Shown here: in pieces, positions 26,856-35,919 of the stretch
How the letters are laid out: every line of letters starts with the position of its first letter
Numbering within the stretch: position 1 is the stretch's first letter
Source: Rhodococcus jostii NBRC 16295
GTDB lineage: Bacteria; Actinomycetota; Actinomycetes; Mycobacteriales; Mycobacteriaceae
Assembly (NCBI RefSeq): GCF_001894825.1
Contig: NZ_BCWY01000062.1
Coordinates: forward strand, 1 to 58,492
Length of the DNA stretch: 58,492 bases
Direction: 5' to 3'
Position numbers and translations under genes: made by a program
Notes under the pieces: generated by a model
Told to the model about the DNA's origin: nothing
The model's input: only the letters and a program-made list of their open reading frames with translations
Database searches by the model: none

Positions 26856-27533
26856 ATGGCGATCGACTACACCAGACCCTCCACCGGGGCACCACAGGGC
26901 GGTGTGAACCTGAGCAAGGTCACGCTGTCAAAGACGGCTCCGACCGTCAGCCTCGCCAAAGCAGGCGAGCAGCAGGGCGCCATGCGGGTCAACCTGAACT
27001 GGTCCACGGGCGCACCGCAGCCGAAGAAGGGCTTCTTCGCAAAGCTGGCGGCCGCGGCCGCGCCGGCGGGCGGAGTCGATCTCGACCTCGGCTGCCTGTA
27101 CGAACTCGCCGACGGCTCGAAAGGTGTTGTCCAGGCACTGGGCAACAGCTTCGGCGCCATCAACGCCCACCCGTTCATCCAACTCGACGGCGACGACCGC
27201 ACCGGCACCAACGTCGGCGGCGAGAACTTGCATATCAACCTCGCCCGCCCGGAAATGTTCCGGCGAATCCTGGTGTTCGCGATGATCTACGAAGGCGCAC
27301 CGAACTGGGCGGCCGTCGACGGTGTCGTCACCCTCTACCCCACCTCGGGTCCCCAGGTTGAGGTGCGGTTGGACTCACCGAACAACAACGCACCGATCTG
27401 CGCCATCGCGATGGTTCAGAACACCGGCCGCGAAATCACCGTCACCCGCGAAGTCCGGTACATCAACGGCAGCCAAGACGAACTCGACAGCGCCTACGGG
27501 TGGGGCCTGAACTGGACCCCCGGGAGCAAGTAG
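26856..27533 (+). CDS. TerA-like tellurium resistance protein
   Basis: 225 residues. After a TerD-like first segment (VNLSKVTLSKTAPTVSLAK) and an acidic strand pair (GVDLDLGCLYELADGSKGVV) it has FIQLDGDDRTG, ILVFAMIYEGAPNWAAVDGV and a C-terminal GSQDELDSAYGWGLNW. This is the pattern of actinobacterial TerA-type proteins, which combine TerD-fold domains. The start (AAGGAGCCACC then ATG) has an excellent ribosome site 27 bp after the DUF475 stop, so the two are co-transcribed. It is likely a cytoplasmic or membrane-associated partner of TerD/TerC. Confidence 0.88.
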   Translation: MAIDYTRPSTGAPQGGVNLSKVTLSKTAPTVSLAKAGEQQGAMRVNLNWSTGAPQPKKGFFAKLAAAAAPAGGVDLDLGCLYELADGSKGVVQALGNSFGAINAHPFIQLDGDDRTGTNVGGENLHINLARPEMFRRILVFAMIYEGAPNWAAVDGVVTLYPTSGPQVEVRLDSPNNNAPICAIAMVQNTGREITVTREVRYINGSQDELDSAYGWGLNWTPGSK

Positions 27534-27560
27534 CGCCTCCGGACACCGGCAGAAAAAACA

Positions 27561-27599
27561 GCGGGTGCCGTGGACAGTCACACTGCCCACGGCACCCGC
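27561..27599. terminator. hairpin terminator after TerA-like gene
   Basis: Perfect 13-bp stem: GCGGGTGCCGTGG (27561-27573) with CCACGGCACCCGC (27587-27599), 13-nt loop. An A-rich run (AGAAAAAACA) precedes it, giving a U tract on the minus-strand transcript. It ends the plus-strand ter unit and could also stop transcription coming the other way. Confidence 0.75.
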
Positions 27600-27621
27600 C
27601 CTGCGGTTCGAGAGGAACACC

Positions 27622-27850
27622 ATGCAACTGCGCAAGGGACAGAACCGTGCACTCGCCGCGTCCAGTGCCACAGTGACCTGCAGGTGGAGACCCATCCCGG
27701 ACGCCGACGCCGACCTGTCCGCTCTCCTACTCACCGCGGGAAAGCTCCGCAGTGACGCCGACTTCGTGTTCTACAACCAACCACACTCCCGCGACGGTGC
27801 AATCCGCCCCGAAGGAAAACGGGAGACCGGCGGCCTGATCGAAGACCGGA
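27622..27850 (+). pseudogene. truncated TerD-family paralogue
   Basis: The ATG at 27622, with GAGAGGAAC upstream, starts MQLRKGQNRALAASSATVTC and continues to SALLLTAGKLRSDADFVFYN, QPHSRDG, GKRETGGLIEDR. This is the N-terminal 75 residues of a TerD-family protein. After LIEDR the frame loses similarity (TSCSPWRQHRAP) and the rest of the domain is absent. The remnant ends about 60 bp before the 3' end of the convergent nine-gene operon. It is probably a broken former member of the ter cluster, cut when the two operons were joined. Confidence 0.72.
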
Positions 27851-27912
27851 CTTCCTGCTCACCATGGCGACAGCATCGCGCTCCTTACTTCACCAGCGAC
27901 GTACTGGGTCCC

Positions 27913-28527
27913 TTAGCCGACACCCCACTGGTGGGCGGGCACGATTCTGCGCTGCGCCTCAGCGTATTCGCAGTAGCGACGAGAGGCGGGAACCCAGAGC
28001 GCCGCCATCGCCACGATTCCGCTGAGTACGGTCACCACCACGATGGGGCCACCGAGGAGACCGAACAATGAAATGACCGCAAGGACGGTGCCCACGATTC
28101 TGGGCCACGGCCGACCTCTGAACACGGCAACCCCGAAGGCGGCGTAACTGGCGGCGAAGATCACTGGCATCCCGACGACAACCCACATCAGTCCGGTCGC
28201 GGTCCCCTCGACATAACCACCCCCGGCTTCGGCTGCCCTACCGGTCGTGTCGAACGAGAGAAGCGTGTTCGTTCTCCTCTGGACCTGGAGGATCGACACA
28301 ACTTCGACCACACCGGAAACCACGCTGAGCACGGACGCCAGCAGCAGAGTACCGAACGCGATGTAGATCGAAGGCGGCTTGGCCACCCTCGGCGCGGGTG
28401 TGGTCACCGCCGACGCAATCGAATGGAGGAACGGGTTGTCGCCGGGATGAAACGCCCCATTCGTCGCCGTCTCCGGCGCTCGACCCGCGCCGCCCCCAAC
28501 GAACCAGGGATCATCAGGTTGATTCAA
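27913..28527 (-). CDS. four-TM membrane protein, last gene of the GAP1/tubulin-like operon
   Basis: 204 residues. The cytoplasmic N-terminus is rich in Gly/Pro with DDPWF and DNPF motifs. Four hydrophobic segments follow (about 53-75, IAFGTLLLASVLSVVSGVVE; 110-135; 140-160; 163-180). Only 33 bp separate it from the upstream GTPase gene, so it is part of the same transcript. No enzymatic motif is seen. It may be a membrane anchor for the soluble components. No family name is assigned. Confidence 0.8.
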   Translation of the reverse strand: MNQPDDPWFVGGGAGRAPETATNGAFHPGDNPFLHSIASAVTTPAPRVAKPPSIYIAFGTLLLASVLSVVSGVVEVVSILQVQRRTNTLLSFDTTGRAAEAGGGYVEGTATGLMWVVVGMPVIFAASYAAFGVAVFRGRPWPRIVGTVLAVISLFGLLGGPIVVVTVLSGIVAMAALWVPASRRYCEYAEAQRRIVPAHQWGVG

Positions 28528-28560
28528 TGTCAGAACTCCTCGCTGAAATCGTCCCGCCTC

Positions 28561-29718
28561 TTATAGGACCCCGTGCTCGGAGAGCACCCATCGGACCGGA
28601 TCCAGGCAACGGAACGGCGAGATGCCGTTCTGGTGCAGCCTTTCGCCGACCGGGGACGCACCGAGAGCGGAGACTGCGAAGAACCTGTTCCGGTACTGCT
28701 GACCAGTGACCGGGTTCTCCATCGACTGCAGCATCGGACCAGCGTCCAATTTCTGCAGCAGGCTCCGCACCTCCTCATGCAGCAGCTGACCGTCCTCGTC
28801 CGCATACGGGGCCTGATCGAGGCTCGGATCGCGAGAAAACGCCGCACCTGCATTGGACATGATCTGACTCCACTGACCACCCTGGACTTCCTCCAAGGCT
28901 TGAAGTGCATCGAACTTCGACAGAACCACGGCAACCCGAGGAGTTCCGTAGCCCAACATGTTCATCACGGTGCGCAGCACGACCTTCGGATCGCCGCCGC
29001 GATTCGCTTGCACCGGAACCAGATCGCGAAGCTGATCGCCGATCTCCTCCACCCGCAGCGGATCGAACAGGAACAGAATGGCATCGGCGACCTGAAAAAA
29101 CTGCCAAGAATGACCGTCCGTGTTGCCCGACTCCAAGTCTTCGCCCGCGACATCCCGGATCACAAGGAACCGTCGCACCTCATTCCACACGCCAAGGCTG
29201 AAGATCAGTGGCTCACGCTGATACGAATCTCCGGTATTCGACGACGGTGTCGACACCAGGATCCCGCGCTCCTCGAACAGCGGGTTCTCATAGTTCTTCC
29301 GGTAGTTGTAGTCCGTTTCCGGGGTTGCCGGCTCGACAGCTCTGTTCATCCGCTCGGCCAGAAGCTGCAACTGCTTGATCATCACCGCGATGTAGACGGT
29401 CTTCCCGGTCGCCCGCGCTCCGGCCATCGCGATGCACGTCGCTTGCCCCCATCTCCAGTGCGGCGGAAGGACGTAATGGCAAATAGGGCAGATCTCTACC
29501 GCGGCGCCGCCGAGCTGAGTCTCCGGGAAGTTCGGCGGAGGTGTCCAGTCCGGTGCGGCGTCGGCGGGCTTTTGAAGATCACAGGTCTTGCCTCCAACCA
29601 CCGGAGATCCCGTGAACGCCGTCTCACGTTCATCCGGTTCGGTTCGCTGAGGGGCCGCTTCCGTCCACGCGAACCACTCGTGGGTGAGAGTGTTGAAACA
29701 CCGTGGGCACTTCGTCAT
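28561..29718 (-). CDS. zinc-ribbon TRAFAC-type GTPase
   Basis: 385 residues. A zinc ribbon is formed by CPRC (Cys4, Cys7) and CPIC (Cys77, Cys80). A GTPase-type P-loop domain follows: GARATGKT (100-107), switch-II-like DVAGED (189-194) and SKFD (267-270) in place of NKxD. I place it among the predicted TRAFAC-like GTPases that travel with GAP1-type proteins, but the exact subfamily is uncertain. Its start overlaps the stop of the upstream VWA gene (ATGA). It is likely the NTP-hydrolysing switch of the operon. Confidence 0.85.
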   Translation of the reverse strand: MTKCPRCFNTLTHEWFAWTEAAPQRTEPDERETAFTGSPVVGGKTCDLQKPADAAPDWTPPPNFPETQLGGAAVEICPICHYVLPPHWRWGQATCIAMAGARATGKTVYIAVMIKQLQLLAERMNRAVEPATPETDYNYRKNYENPLFEERGILVSTPSSNTGDSYQREPLIFSLGVWNEVRRFLVIRDVAGEDLESGNTDGHSWQFFQVADAILFLFDPLRVEEIGDQLRDLVPVQANRGGDPKVVLRTVMNMLGYGTPRVAVVLSKFDALQALEEVQGGQWSQIMSNAGAAFSRDPSLDQAPYADEDGQLLHEEVRSLLQKLDAGPMLQSMENPVTGQQYRNRFFAVSALGASPVGERLHQNGISPFRCLDPVRWVLSEHGVL

Positions 29719-30743
29719 GACACTGTTCCTGGCAGGCGGCCATGAACATGTGCCAGGGGCCGCAAAAGGGCCTCGACGACCTGGTCGACGATCTCCGGAT
29801 CTCCGAGCAGAAACTCGGACGTGCCGACCCCGTTCGGCGACGGCGGTACCACTGCGCCGACAAAATCAGGGGAGGACAGCGCGGCACGAGAGGGCGATGC
29901 GACAACGGTGACCGCGAGGGGATGGTCACTCCCACGGGCGGCGCCCGAGGCTGAATCCGTGACGAACAAGGTCATTCGACGCACGCCCGACACCGGCGCC
30001 ACAGTGGTAACCGAAGGGTCGAAGCCGACACCGCACTTCGACGTCAGCAGAGCCTCTTGTGTGCGCGCGGCCAGTTCGGTCACGTCGGCCGCAGGCAAAC
30101 CGGCACTTCGATGCCCGATCAGCGATACCCGCGGCGCCTCGTCCGCGGACACCACCGATGAGATGCCGGCGACGATGTCCATGATTGCGTGGACGCTGCC
30201 GTTCCGAACAGATCCGAGCATCGAGAGACTGGTGTCGATGCGCACGTCAATTCCGGTCTGACGCTCGTCGGGGACCTGGTCCACCCCTAGGACGGCGCGG
30301 GCGGCGGCGCGGGCTCGGGAGGCCAGGGGTCCCAATGGCACTTCCGGGTCTTCGAGCCGGGTAGTGACCGCAAGCCGGTCACCGTCCGGGCCGATGGTAG
30401 CGAGCTCGAGGTAGCTGAGCCCGGACACGTCACGTGCCGTCAACTGCGCCCGATCGGGATCCGGGTCCTGTGCGCTGTCGACAGCGACGGAGACATGGAT
30501 CGTCGTGCCGGTCGGGAACGTCGATCGCCCCTCACCCGGCAGAGCCACGATCAACGTTTCATGCTGCACGCGCGGCAGAATCAACAGCACCGGGCTGTGC
30601 ACGATGGCGCCCGCGTCAGCGTTTCCATCCCTGCGGGCGGCAAGCGCAGCCGAACCCGGCTCCCCCACCACGGCCATCGACACGGCGAGTGGGCGGCGCG
30701 GGAGGTACGCCCGGCTCTTGCCATCCAGAACGTGGGTCACCAT
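29715..30743 (-). CDS. VWA-domain protein with a degenerate C-terminal part
   Basis: 342 residues from ATG 30743 (MVTHVLDGKSRAYLPRRP); longer readings run back into the GAP1 gene and are Arg/Pro-rich. Residues 1-160 form a beta-rich region (LLILPRVQHETLIVALPGEG). Residues about 165-290 are VWA-like with a MIDAS DTSLS (170-174), although the later metal loop is weak (FVTDSASG). It lies 67 bp after GAP1 and overlaps the GTPase gene by 4 bp. It is probably a metal-dependent scaffold binding GAP1 or the GTPase. Confidence 0.8.
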   Translation of the reverse strand: MVTHVLDGKSRAYLPRRPLAVSMAVVGEPGSAALAARRDGNADAGAIVHSPVLLILPRVQHETLIVALPGEGRSTFPTGTTIHVSVAVDSAQDPDPDRAQLTARDVSGLSYLELATIGPDGDRLAVTTRLEDPEVPLGPLASRARAAARAVLGVDQVPDERQTGIDVRIDTSLSMLGSVRNGSVHAIMDIVAGISSVVSADEAPRVSLIGHRSAGLPAADVTELAARTQEALLTSKCGVGFDPSVTTVAPVSGVRRMTLFVTDSASGAARGSDHPLAVTVVASPSRAALSSPDFVGAVVPPSPNGVGTSEFLLGDPEIVDQVVEALLRPLAHVHGRLPGTVS

Positions 30744-30810
30744 GAGGTTGGTTCCTCTCGCTGAGCTGTCGGCCTGTTCGCGCGTCTGCCGCACACGCTG
30801 CGGCGGATCG

Positions 30811-33585
30811 TCAATGGATCCATGTGTTCTGCCTTTCCGTGGATCCGATTCCAAATTCCCGGAGCCATTGCGCCGCGACGGGCTCATAGCCGCGAATGGT
30901 TTCCTCACCGCGGGCGGCGGACATGTTCCGCACGTCGGGCCAGATGGCGTCGCGGATGTCGGAGGTGGTGCGGGGCCCGGCGTATCTGCCGCTCTGCACC
31001 AGACTCTCCGCAACGTCGTCCAACCACAACGGCCCATGCGGTTGCCCGTGTGGATTCGTTCCGAGCACACCGATGAAAGTCGAATCGTCTGTCTGAGCGG
31101 ATGTGTGTGCGAGGGAAATCAAGATGGCCTGCGCAACGACCCAGTCGATGTCGAGAGCACCGCCTGCCACGAGTTCGGTGACGGCAGGAACGATGTCAAA
31201 CACATGGGTCTCGAACAGTGACTCGAAGCGCAGAGGGCTTGATTCACCGGCATCCGCCGCCCAAGGAACGCCCATGGACTGGGCAGCGACGATGAGCACA
31301 CACACATTGACCGCAAGATCGACTGGCACCGACTCCTCGTTCAGGAGACTGCATTCGGGGATCAGCACCTCGGCATGGTTGTGCACCAGCTCTTCCAACG
31401 CGGTCTGATCAATCACACTCCACTCTCGGATCCCACGAATCGACGCAGCGGCGACTGCGACGCAATCCGCGCCGCAAACCGACGACTGCACACGTAGGAC
31501 GCTATCGTGCTGTGCACCAAGATAATTGATTAGATCGACCAGGTCGGAGTCGTACTCACACCGCAGCAACGAATCCGCCGCCACACCGGGCGGAACACGA
31601 TCACCGAACTCATCGAACAGCACCAAGATCTCCGTGACGGTCAGCGACGCAGCTCGGGTGAGTTCCACCAGTTCCGCGTGCACATCCGCATCGGTCCGCT
31701 GATCTGCCTGAAGTAGGTGACGAACAGCCAATTTCGCATACGGGAGAACCTGCTCTCGATCCTCGACGGTGCCGTTGTCAGAGACGAGGACCGAATGAAC
31801 GTACTCGGCAAACAACATGCTCTCGACGTTGCCGGTACCTGCAACCTCCGGTCCGGACGCCTCTCGCGGGAACAGCCACCGAAGTACGGGGCCGCTCAGC
31901 CGGCGCCCGAAATCGCCGGAAGCCATGTTGGGCGCCGCCTCGACCACGGGGCGCACCACATTCCCCAGAGTGGACCCCGAAAGCTCTCCGACACGCGCGA
32001 CGAACGCGTCCCCGAACACGTCATCGAACAACACATCTAGACGAGCGCGCTCGAGCACCTCGGACAGCATGTCCTGCACCTCGGCAGTGACTGGACTCGA
32101 AGCCATCGTCAACATCGCCAGGTCGGCGACCCGCAGCGCACGAAACAGTAACTCTTCGGACCCGCGCTCATCGATGTCAGGGCGCCGAGCGGACTCCAGC
32201 AGACCCTTGACGGCGGTGTCGATCGCAACTCGGACCTCATCGGAAACCCGCGGAACCAGCTGCGGCGGAACCACCGGCGGGACGGTAGGTCCAAACAGCC
32301 AATCCTCGTCCTCGAGAGCACGTTCAACATAATGAACCGCGGCCATCGAGGCATACGCATTCCGCACATCCAACTGCATCAGCAGACGCCACGCCTCTGC
32401 AGCCCGTCCTGGTGCCGCCGAACCATAGATTTCACGCACTTGCTCGAGCAGCCTGGGGGTGTCATGCACATGGGTGGGCGAATCCTCGAGGATGACCTTG
32501 ATGGCCTCCTGGTGACCATCGCTCACCTCTTCTGTGGACGCCACGGCCATCGCCAGCGGCCACATCGGCGACAACCCGATATCGCCGACCTCATGGGCGA
32601 GATCGTCCTGCTGGGTCAGCACCTGCTCGGCGGTACCCGCATCGATCAGGATCGACTGCGCAAGCATTGACCACGGTGTGACCGCGACCGTCGTAAGCCC
32701 GTCCTTGGTGACATGCGGTTCAGAACCGAGCAGTCCCAGGCTCGGTTCCTCGTACTCGTCGATCACCACGTACGAAGGATCCGTCTTTAACCCGTCCCGG
32801 TCCGATACCGGCACCGCAATCAGATGCAGGCCCCGCCGGACACCTTCGGCAACGGAATGCGCCTTGTCGTGGGTGGACCACGCAAACCGCCGAGCGGAAC
32901 CAGGTGACATGAAGTAACTCACGGCACCGATCCACATCACCGCGGTATCCGCATCGCTTACCGTCAGCACCACCGACGGACCACCGGCCATCGCCCCGGC
33001 AACCGCATCGAGAAGGACCTGGAAAAGTCCGACGCGGAATACCGCGGGATCGTCCAGAAACTCGAGCACCCGCGCCCGCGTGACCGGCCCGTCCGGCACC
33101 GGCGATCGCGCGCCCTCGAGCGACGACTCCAACACCGCCCTGGCCCCGTACGGCGTCAGCCACCCCGACCACTTCCACAGCTCGACGGGTCGCAGCGACG
33201 ACGTCGACGCATCAAGTTCCCGATCCAGAACCACGTGCGCGAACACGTTGCCCGGGCGCCCGGATCCATCCAATCCGGCATCGACCGTGTGCCAATACGC
33301 GGCACCACCTTCGGCCGCCGCATACATCAACCGGGCGGGCCGCCCGTCGATATCCGCCGGAGTCGGGAACCGGGGCAGCGGCGGCTCGAGGTCGAATCGA
33401 GTGGAAATCCACGCCGTCAGAGCCGAACGCTCACGGTCGGAAAGCTCACCCGCGGTGCTCTTGACCTGCCACCCGCCTCCAGAACCGGACCCATCATCGA
33501 ACGAGGTGTACGTCAGCTCGCCGAACCGACTCCCAGGAGCGACGACCTGTGGATACTCGGTCGGCTCGGGCAGAACAGAGCTCAT
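30811..33585 (-). CDS. GTPase-associated protein 1 (GAP1) family protein
   Basis: 924 residues. The first 170 (ELTYTSFDDGSGSGGGWQVK, then GRPGNVFAHVVLD) match the N-terminal GAP1-N2-type domain as I remember it, in which YTSFD, GGWQVK and the GNVFAH strand are typical. The rest is a long, mainly helical middle and C-terminal region without enzymatic motifs. The family is named for its constant pairing with predicted GTPases in bacterial conflict/stress operons, and such a GTPase lies two genes downstream. It overlaps the FN3-like gene by 4 bp (ATGA). It is likely a large adaptor. Function is inferred from context. Confidence 0.82.
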   Translation of the reverse strand: MSSVLPEPTEYPQVVAPGSRFGELTYTSFDDGSGSGGGWQVKSTAGELSDRERSALTAWISTRFDLEPPLPRFPTPADIDGRPARLMYAAAEGGAAYWHTVDAGLDGSGRPGNVFAHVVLDRELDASTSSLRPVELWKWSGWLTPYGARAVLESSLEGARSPVPDGPVTRARVLEFLDDPAVFRVGLFQVLLDAVAGAMAGGPSVVLTVSDADTAVMWIGAVSYFMSPGSARRFAWSTHDKAHSVAEGVRRGLHLIAVPVSDRDGLKTDPSYVVIDEYEEPSLGLLGSEPHVTKDGLTTVAVTPWSMLAQSILIDAGTAEQVLTQQDDLAHEVGDIGLSPMWPLAMAVASTEEVSDGHQEAIKVILEDSPTHVHDTPRLLEQVREIYGSAAPGRAAEAWRLLMQLDVRNAYASMAAVHYVERALEDEDWLFGPTVPPVVPPQLVPRVSDEVRVAIDTAVKGLLESARRPDIDERGSEELLFRALRVADLAMLTMASSPVTAEVQDMLSEVLERARLDVLFDDVFGDAFVARVGELSGSTLGNVVRPVVEAAPNMASGDFGRRLSGPVLRWLFPREASGPEVAGTGNVESMLFAEYVHSVLVSDNGTVEDREQVLPYAKLAVRHLLQADQRTDADVHAELVELTRAASLTVTEILVLFDEFGDRVPPGVAADSLLRCEYDSDLVDLINYLGAQHDSVLRVQSSVCGADCVAVAAASIRGIREWSVIDQTALEELVHNHAEVLIPECSLLNEESVPVDLAVNVCVLIVAAQSMGVPWAADAGESSPLRFESLFETHVFDIVPAVTELVAGGALDIDWVVAQAILISLAHTSAQTDDSTFIGVLGTNPHGQPHGPLWLDDVAESLVQSGRYAGPRTTSDIRDAIWPDVRNMSAARGEETIRGYEPVAAQWLREFGIGSTERQNTWIH

Positions 33586-35918
33586 GCCGACGACCTCGAA
33601 CCCGGCTCCAGCCTCAGCGTGGAAATCGCCGGGTCGAGCATGGCGAATCTCCTGGCACCGAACTGGGCACGATTGGAGTCGACGAACAGACGCACGTACC
33701 CCGCGTGACCACCCACGTCAGCCTTCCAGCCGGTGTCAGCCCAGCCCCTCGACAATCGGGGCAGAACGCACTGCATCACCGGCCGATCTTCGCCGGCACC
33801 TCGCAGCGGCACACTATTGCCGTCGCGGGAGCTGAGCGGCAACCGATCCCGATTGAACACCAGCACGAGCGGCGGAGGCGACTCCACATCCTCCGCACAA
33901 TACAAATGGATGGAGACCCACGACGACGCGCCGGGATTGTCGTCGCGCCGCAGGCCGTACGCCATCCGCACCAACCCGTTGTACTCGATCGACGTGACCG
34001 TTCCCGTGATCTGTTCACCGCGGGAGAACGCAATCGGCACGAGGTGCACCGAGCATCCGCCGGCGGGAAGGGTCGACCGAATCGACATTCCTCCGTCTCG
34101 CCGGTACTGGCGCGCAGAGATCTCATCAGCATCGGCACTGGTGGAAACCTGATCGAACGGCAGCCCCATCGGTCCGATGTAGGCGAGGACCGCCGCCGCC
34201 GACTTGGGCCAGCCAAAGGTGACGATCTGCTTGTTGCACCGCTCGATGATCCGCGCATTACTGACCGGCGCGATGGGCCGCGTCTGGACTGTCGTGGCGC
34301 CGACACGTGCGGTGCCGTTCAGCAGGGTGACGGGAGTCAGATACGCGCGATCCCACCCGCTCGGCCACGGAACACCGACCATCCGCGATGTGCGGCCCTC
34401 CCCCGCCACTGCGGGGTGCGCCAGCCGGGTCTCATCGGTGAGCCCCTGCGGGTCGAGAGAAGCCTCGGGCACGTCCGAATCCTGCAATCCCGCGTCCGGC
34501 GGAGACTCCGTTCGGTAGATGACGACGCGACCGGCCGACGGATCTGTCCAAACGAGGTCGAAATACGGGATGTCGCCGACGTCCTCGGACTGCACCGTCA
34601 GATCATTGACCGACTCCAGCACCACCGACACCAGAATTTCACCCTGCGCGGGCTGCGATAGCCGTGTGCCACCGTTGACGACAACCTCGGACATCGCCCG
34701 GTAGAGGTAGCGGGCGCCGCGCTCGACCTCACGGTCCACGAAACCTGTGAGATTCGGTTGCCCGGAACAGATTTCGTTACGGGGGTCATGAACCACCGGC
34801 GATCCGGCGCCCAACGGTATCCGGTGGATCCGCACGGCCTGGGTGCCCGACCAGACGTTCCATTGGCCGATCACCCGGCCTTCGTCCTCAGTGAGAACGA
34901 AATCAGTAACAGGGCTGACGATCTCGCCCTGCGCGATCAACACTGGTTGCCGTTTACGTGCATCGTCGACGTCCGCTCCGGCGTGACACCAGATCTGCAG
35001 ATTACGCACGGCTGACGCGAAGAAGCGCCCGTCATCCCACGTGGTGTCGAGCGTGACACCGACGAGGTCACCGGCTTCGGGCTTATGCGGCACCGAGCCT
35101 TCACCCGACACGATCCGGTACAGGGTGACCGCGGTCTGGGACGCGTGCGGTGTCCAGGAGAGCGTGTACCCGTCCACGGTCTTCGTGAATTTCAGTCCGG
35201 TCGGGACGACGTCGGTCTCGCCGTATTCATATTCGCAGAAGTCCGCGGTGACGAGCTGATCCAACAGTCCTACAGTTCCGGTCTCACCCGGCGGCACTTG
35301 CACCGCAGGCTCCGGCCTGGAACCCGCAGCCGAAGCGGGCTTCTCGCTGGACGGCTGCTCGTCGACGGGCTCCGCAAACGAGGCGAGAATTGCTGCGATC
35401 TCTTCGGCAAGTGCAGTCGCAGGACCCCTCAGTTGTCGTCGAACCTGCTCGACTGAGGTGTGGCCGTACTTGATCAGATTGTGAAATGTGGCGTCTTTGA
35501 TGGTCTCCGCGTACTCCACGCCGTTCGCAATCTGCTGCGCACGCCACGCGAACAGGGCGTCGATCGGCGTGAGAACCGGTTCCGACTCCGGGACAGGCTC
35601 GGGTGCGGGCGTGGGGGCGGGAGCAGTGACGGGGGCTTGCCGGCGAACAGGCCCACTCGCGGGGATCAGAAGGTCGTCCGGGAGGTGGCGGACGACCTCG
35701 AGAGGGTCCATGCCGAACTTGATCTGATGCAGGATGTGCACGATCGTGTCGGCCCAGTCGACCGCCGCGGCGGACGGCGACTCGGACCTCCATGCGTCCT
35801 GGCTGGCTGCTATCCGCCGAATCTCGTCCTCGGTGGGCACATCGAAGCCAAGAGCACCAGCGGGACGGGACCATGCCAGCAGTGCGGTCTCTCGTCGGGC
35901 CTGCTTGTCGCTTGCCAT
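33582..35918 (-). CDS. FN3-like multidomain protein of the GAP1 operon
   Basis: 778 residues from ATG 35918 (MASDKQARRETALLAWSRP), one base after the upstream stop (TGACATG). An N-terminal helical domain is followed by a Pro/Ala linker (APAPTPAPEPVPES), a second helical domain (about 120-185) and then several beta-sandwich repeats resembling fibronectin type III: YTLSWTPHASQTAVTLYRIV, GQWNVWSGTQAVRIHRIP, FDLVWTDPSAGRVVIYRTES. No catalytic residues are seen. It lies between the two-TM protein and GAP1, suggesting a binding or sensor role on the cytoplasmic side. The domain assignment is by pattern only. Confidence 0.8.
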   Translation of the reverse strand: MASDKQARRETALLAWSRPAGALGFDVPTEDEIRRIAASQDAWRSESPSAAAVDWADTIVHILHQIKFGMDPLEVVRHLPDDLLIPASGPVRRQAPVTAPAPTPAPEPVPESEPVLTPIDALFAWRAQQIANGVEYAETIKDATFHNLIKYGHTSVEQVRRQLRGPATALAEEIAAILASFAEPVDEQPSSEKPASAAGSRPEPAVQVPPGETGTVGLLDQLVTADFCEYEYGETDVVPTGLKFTKTVDGYTLSWTPHASQTAVTLYRIVSGEGSVPHKPEAGDLVGVTLDTTWDDGRFFASAVRNLQIWCHAGADVDDARKRQPVLIAQGEIVSPVTDFVLTEDEGRVIGQWNVWSGTQAVRIHRIPLGAGSPVVHDPRNEICSGQPNLTGFVDREVERGARYLYRAMSEVVVNGGTRLSQPAQGEILVSVVLESVNDLTVQSEDVGDIPYFDLVWTDPSAGRVVIYRTESPPDAGLQDSDVPEASLDPQGLTDETRLAHPAVAGEGRTSRMVGVPWPSGWDRAYLTPVTLLNGTARVGATTVQTRPIAPVSNARIIERCNKQIVTFGWPKSAAAVLAYIGPMGLPFDQVSTSADADEISARQYRRDGGMSIRSTLPAGGCSVHLVPIAFSRGEQITGTVTSIEYNGLVRMAYGLRRDDNPGASSWVSIHLYCAEDVESPPPLVLVFNRDRLPLSSRDGNSVPLRGAGEDRPVMQCVLPRLSRGWADTGWKADVGGHAGYVRLFVDSNRAQFGARRFAMLDPAISTLRLEPGSRSSA

Positions 35919-35919
35919 G

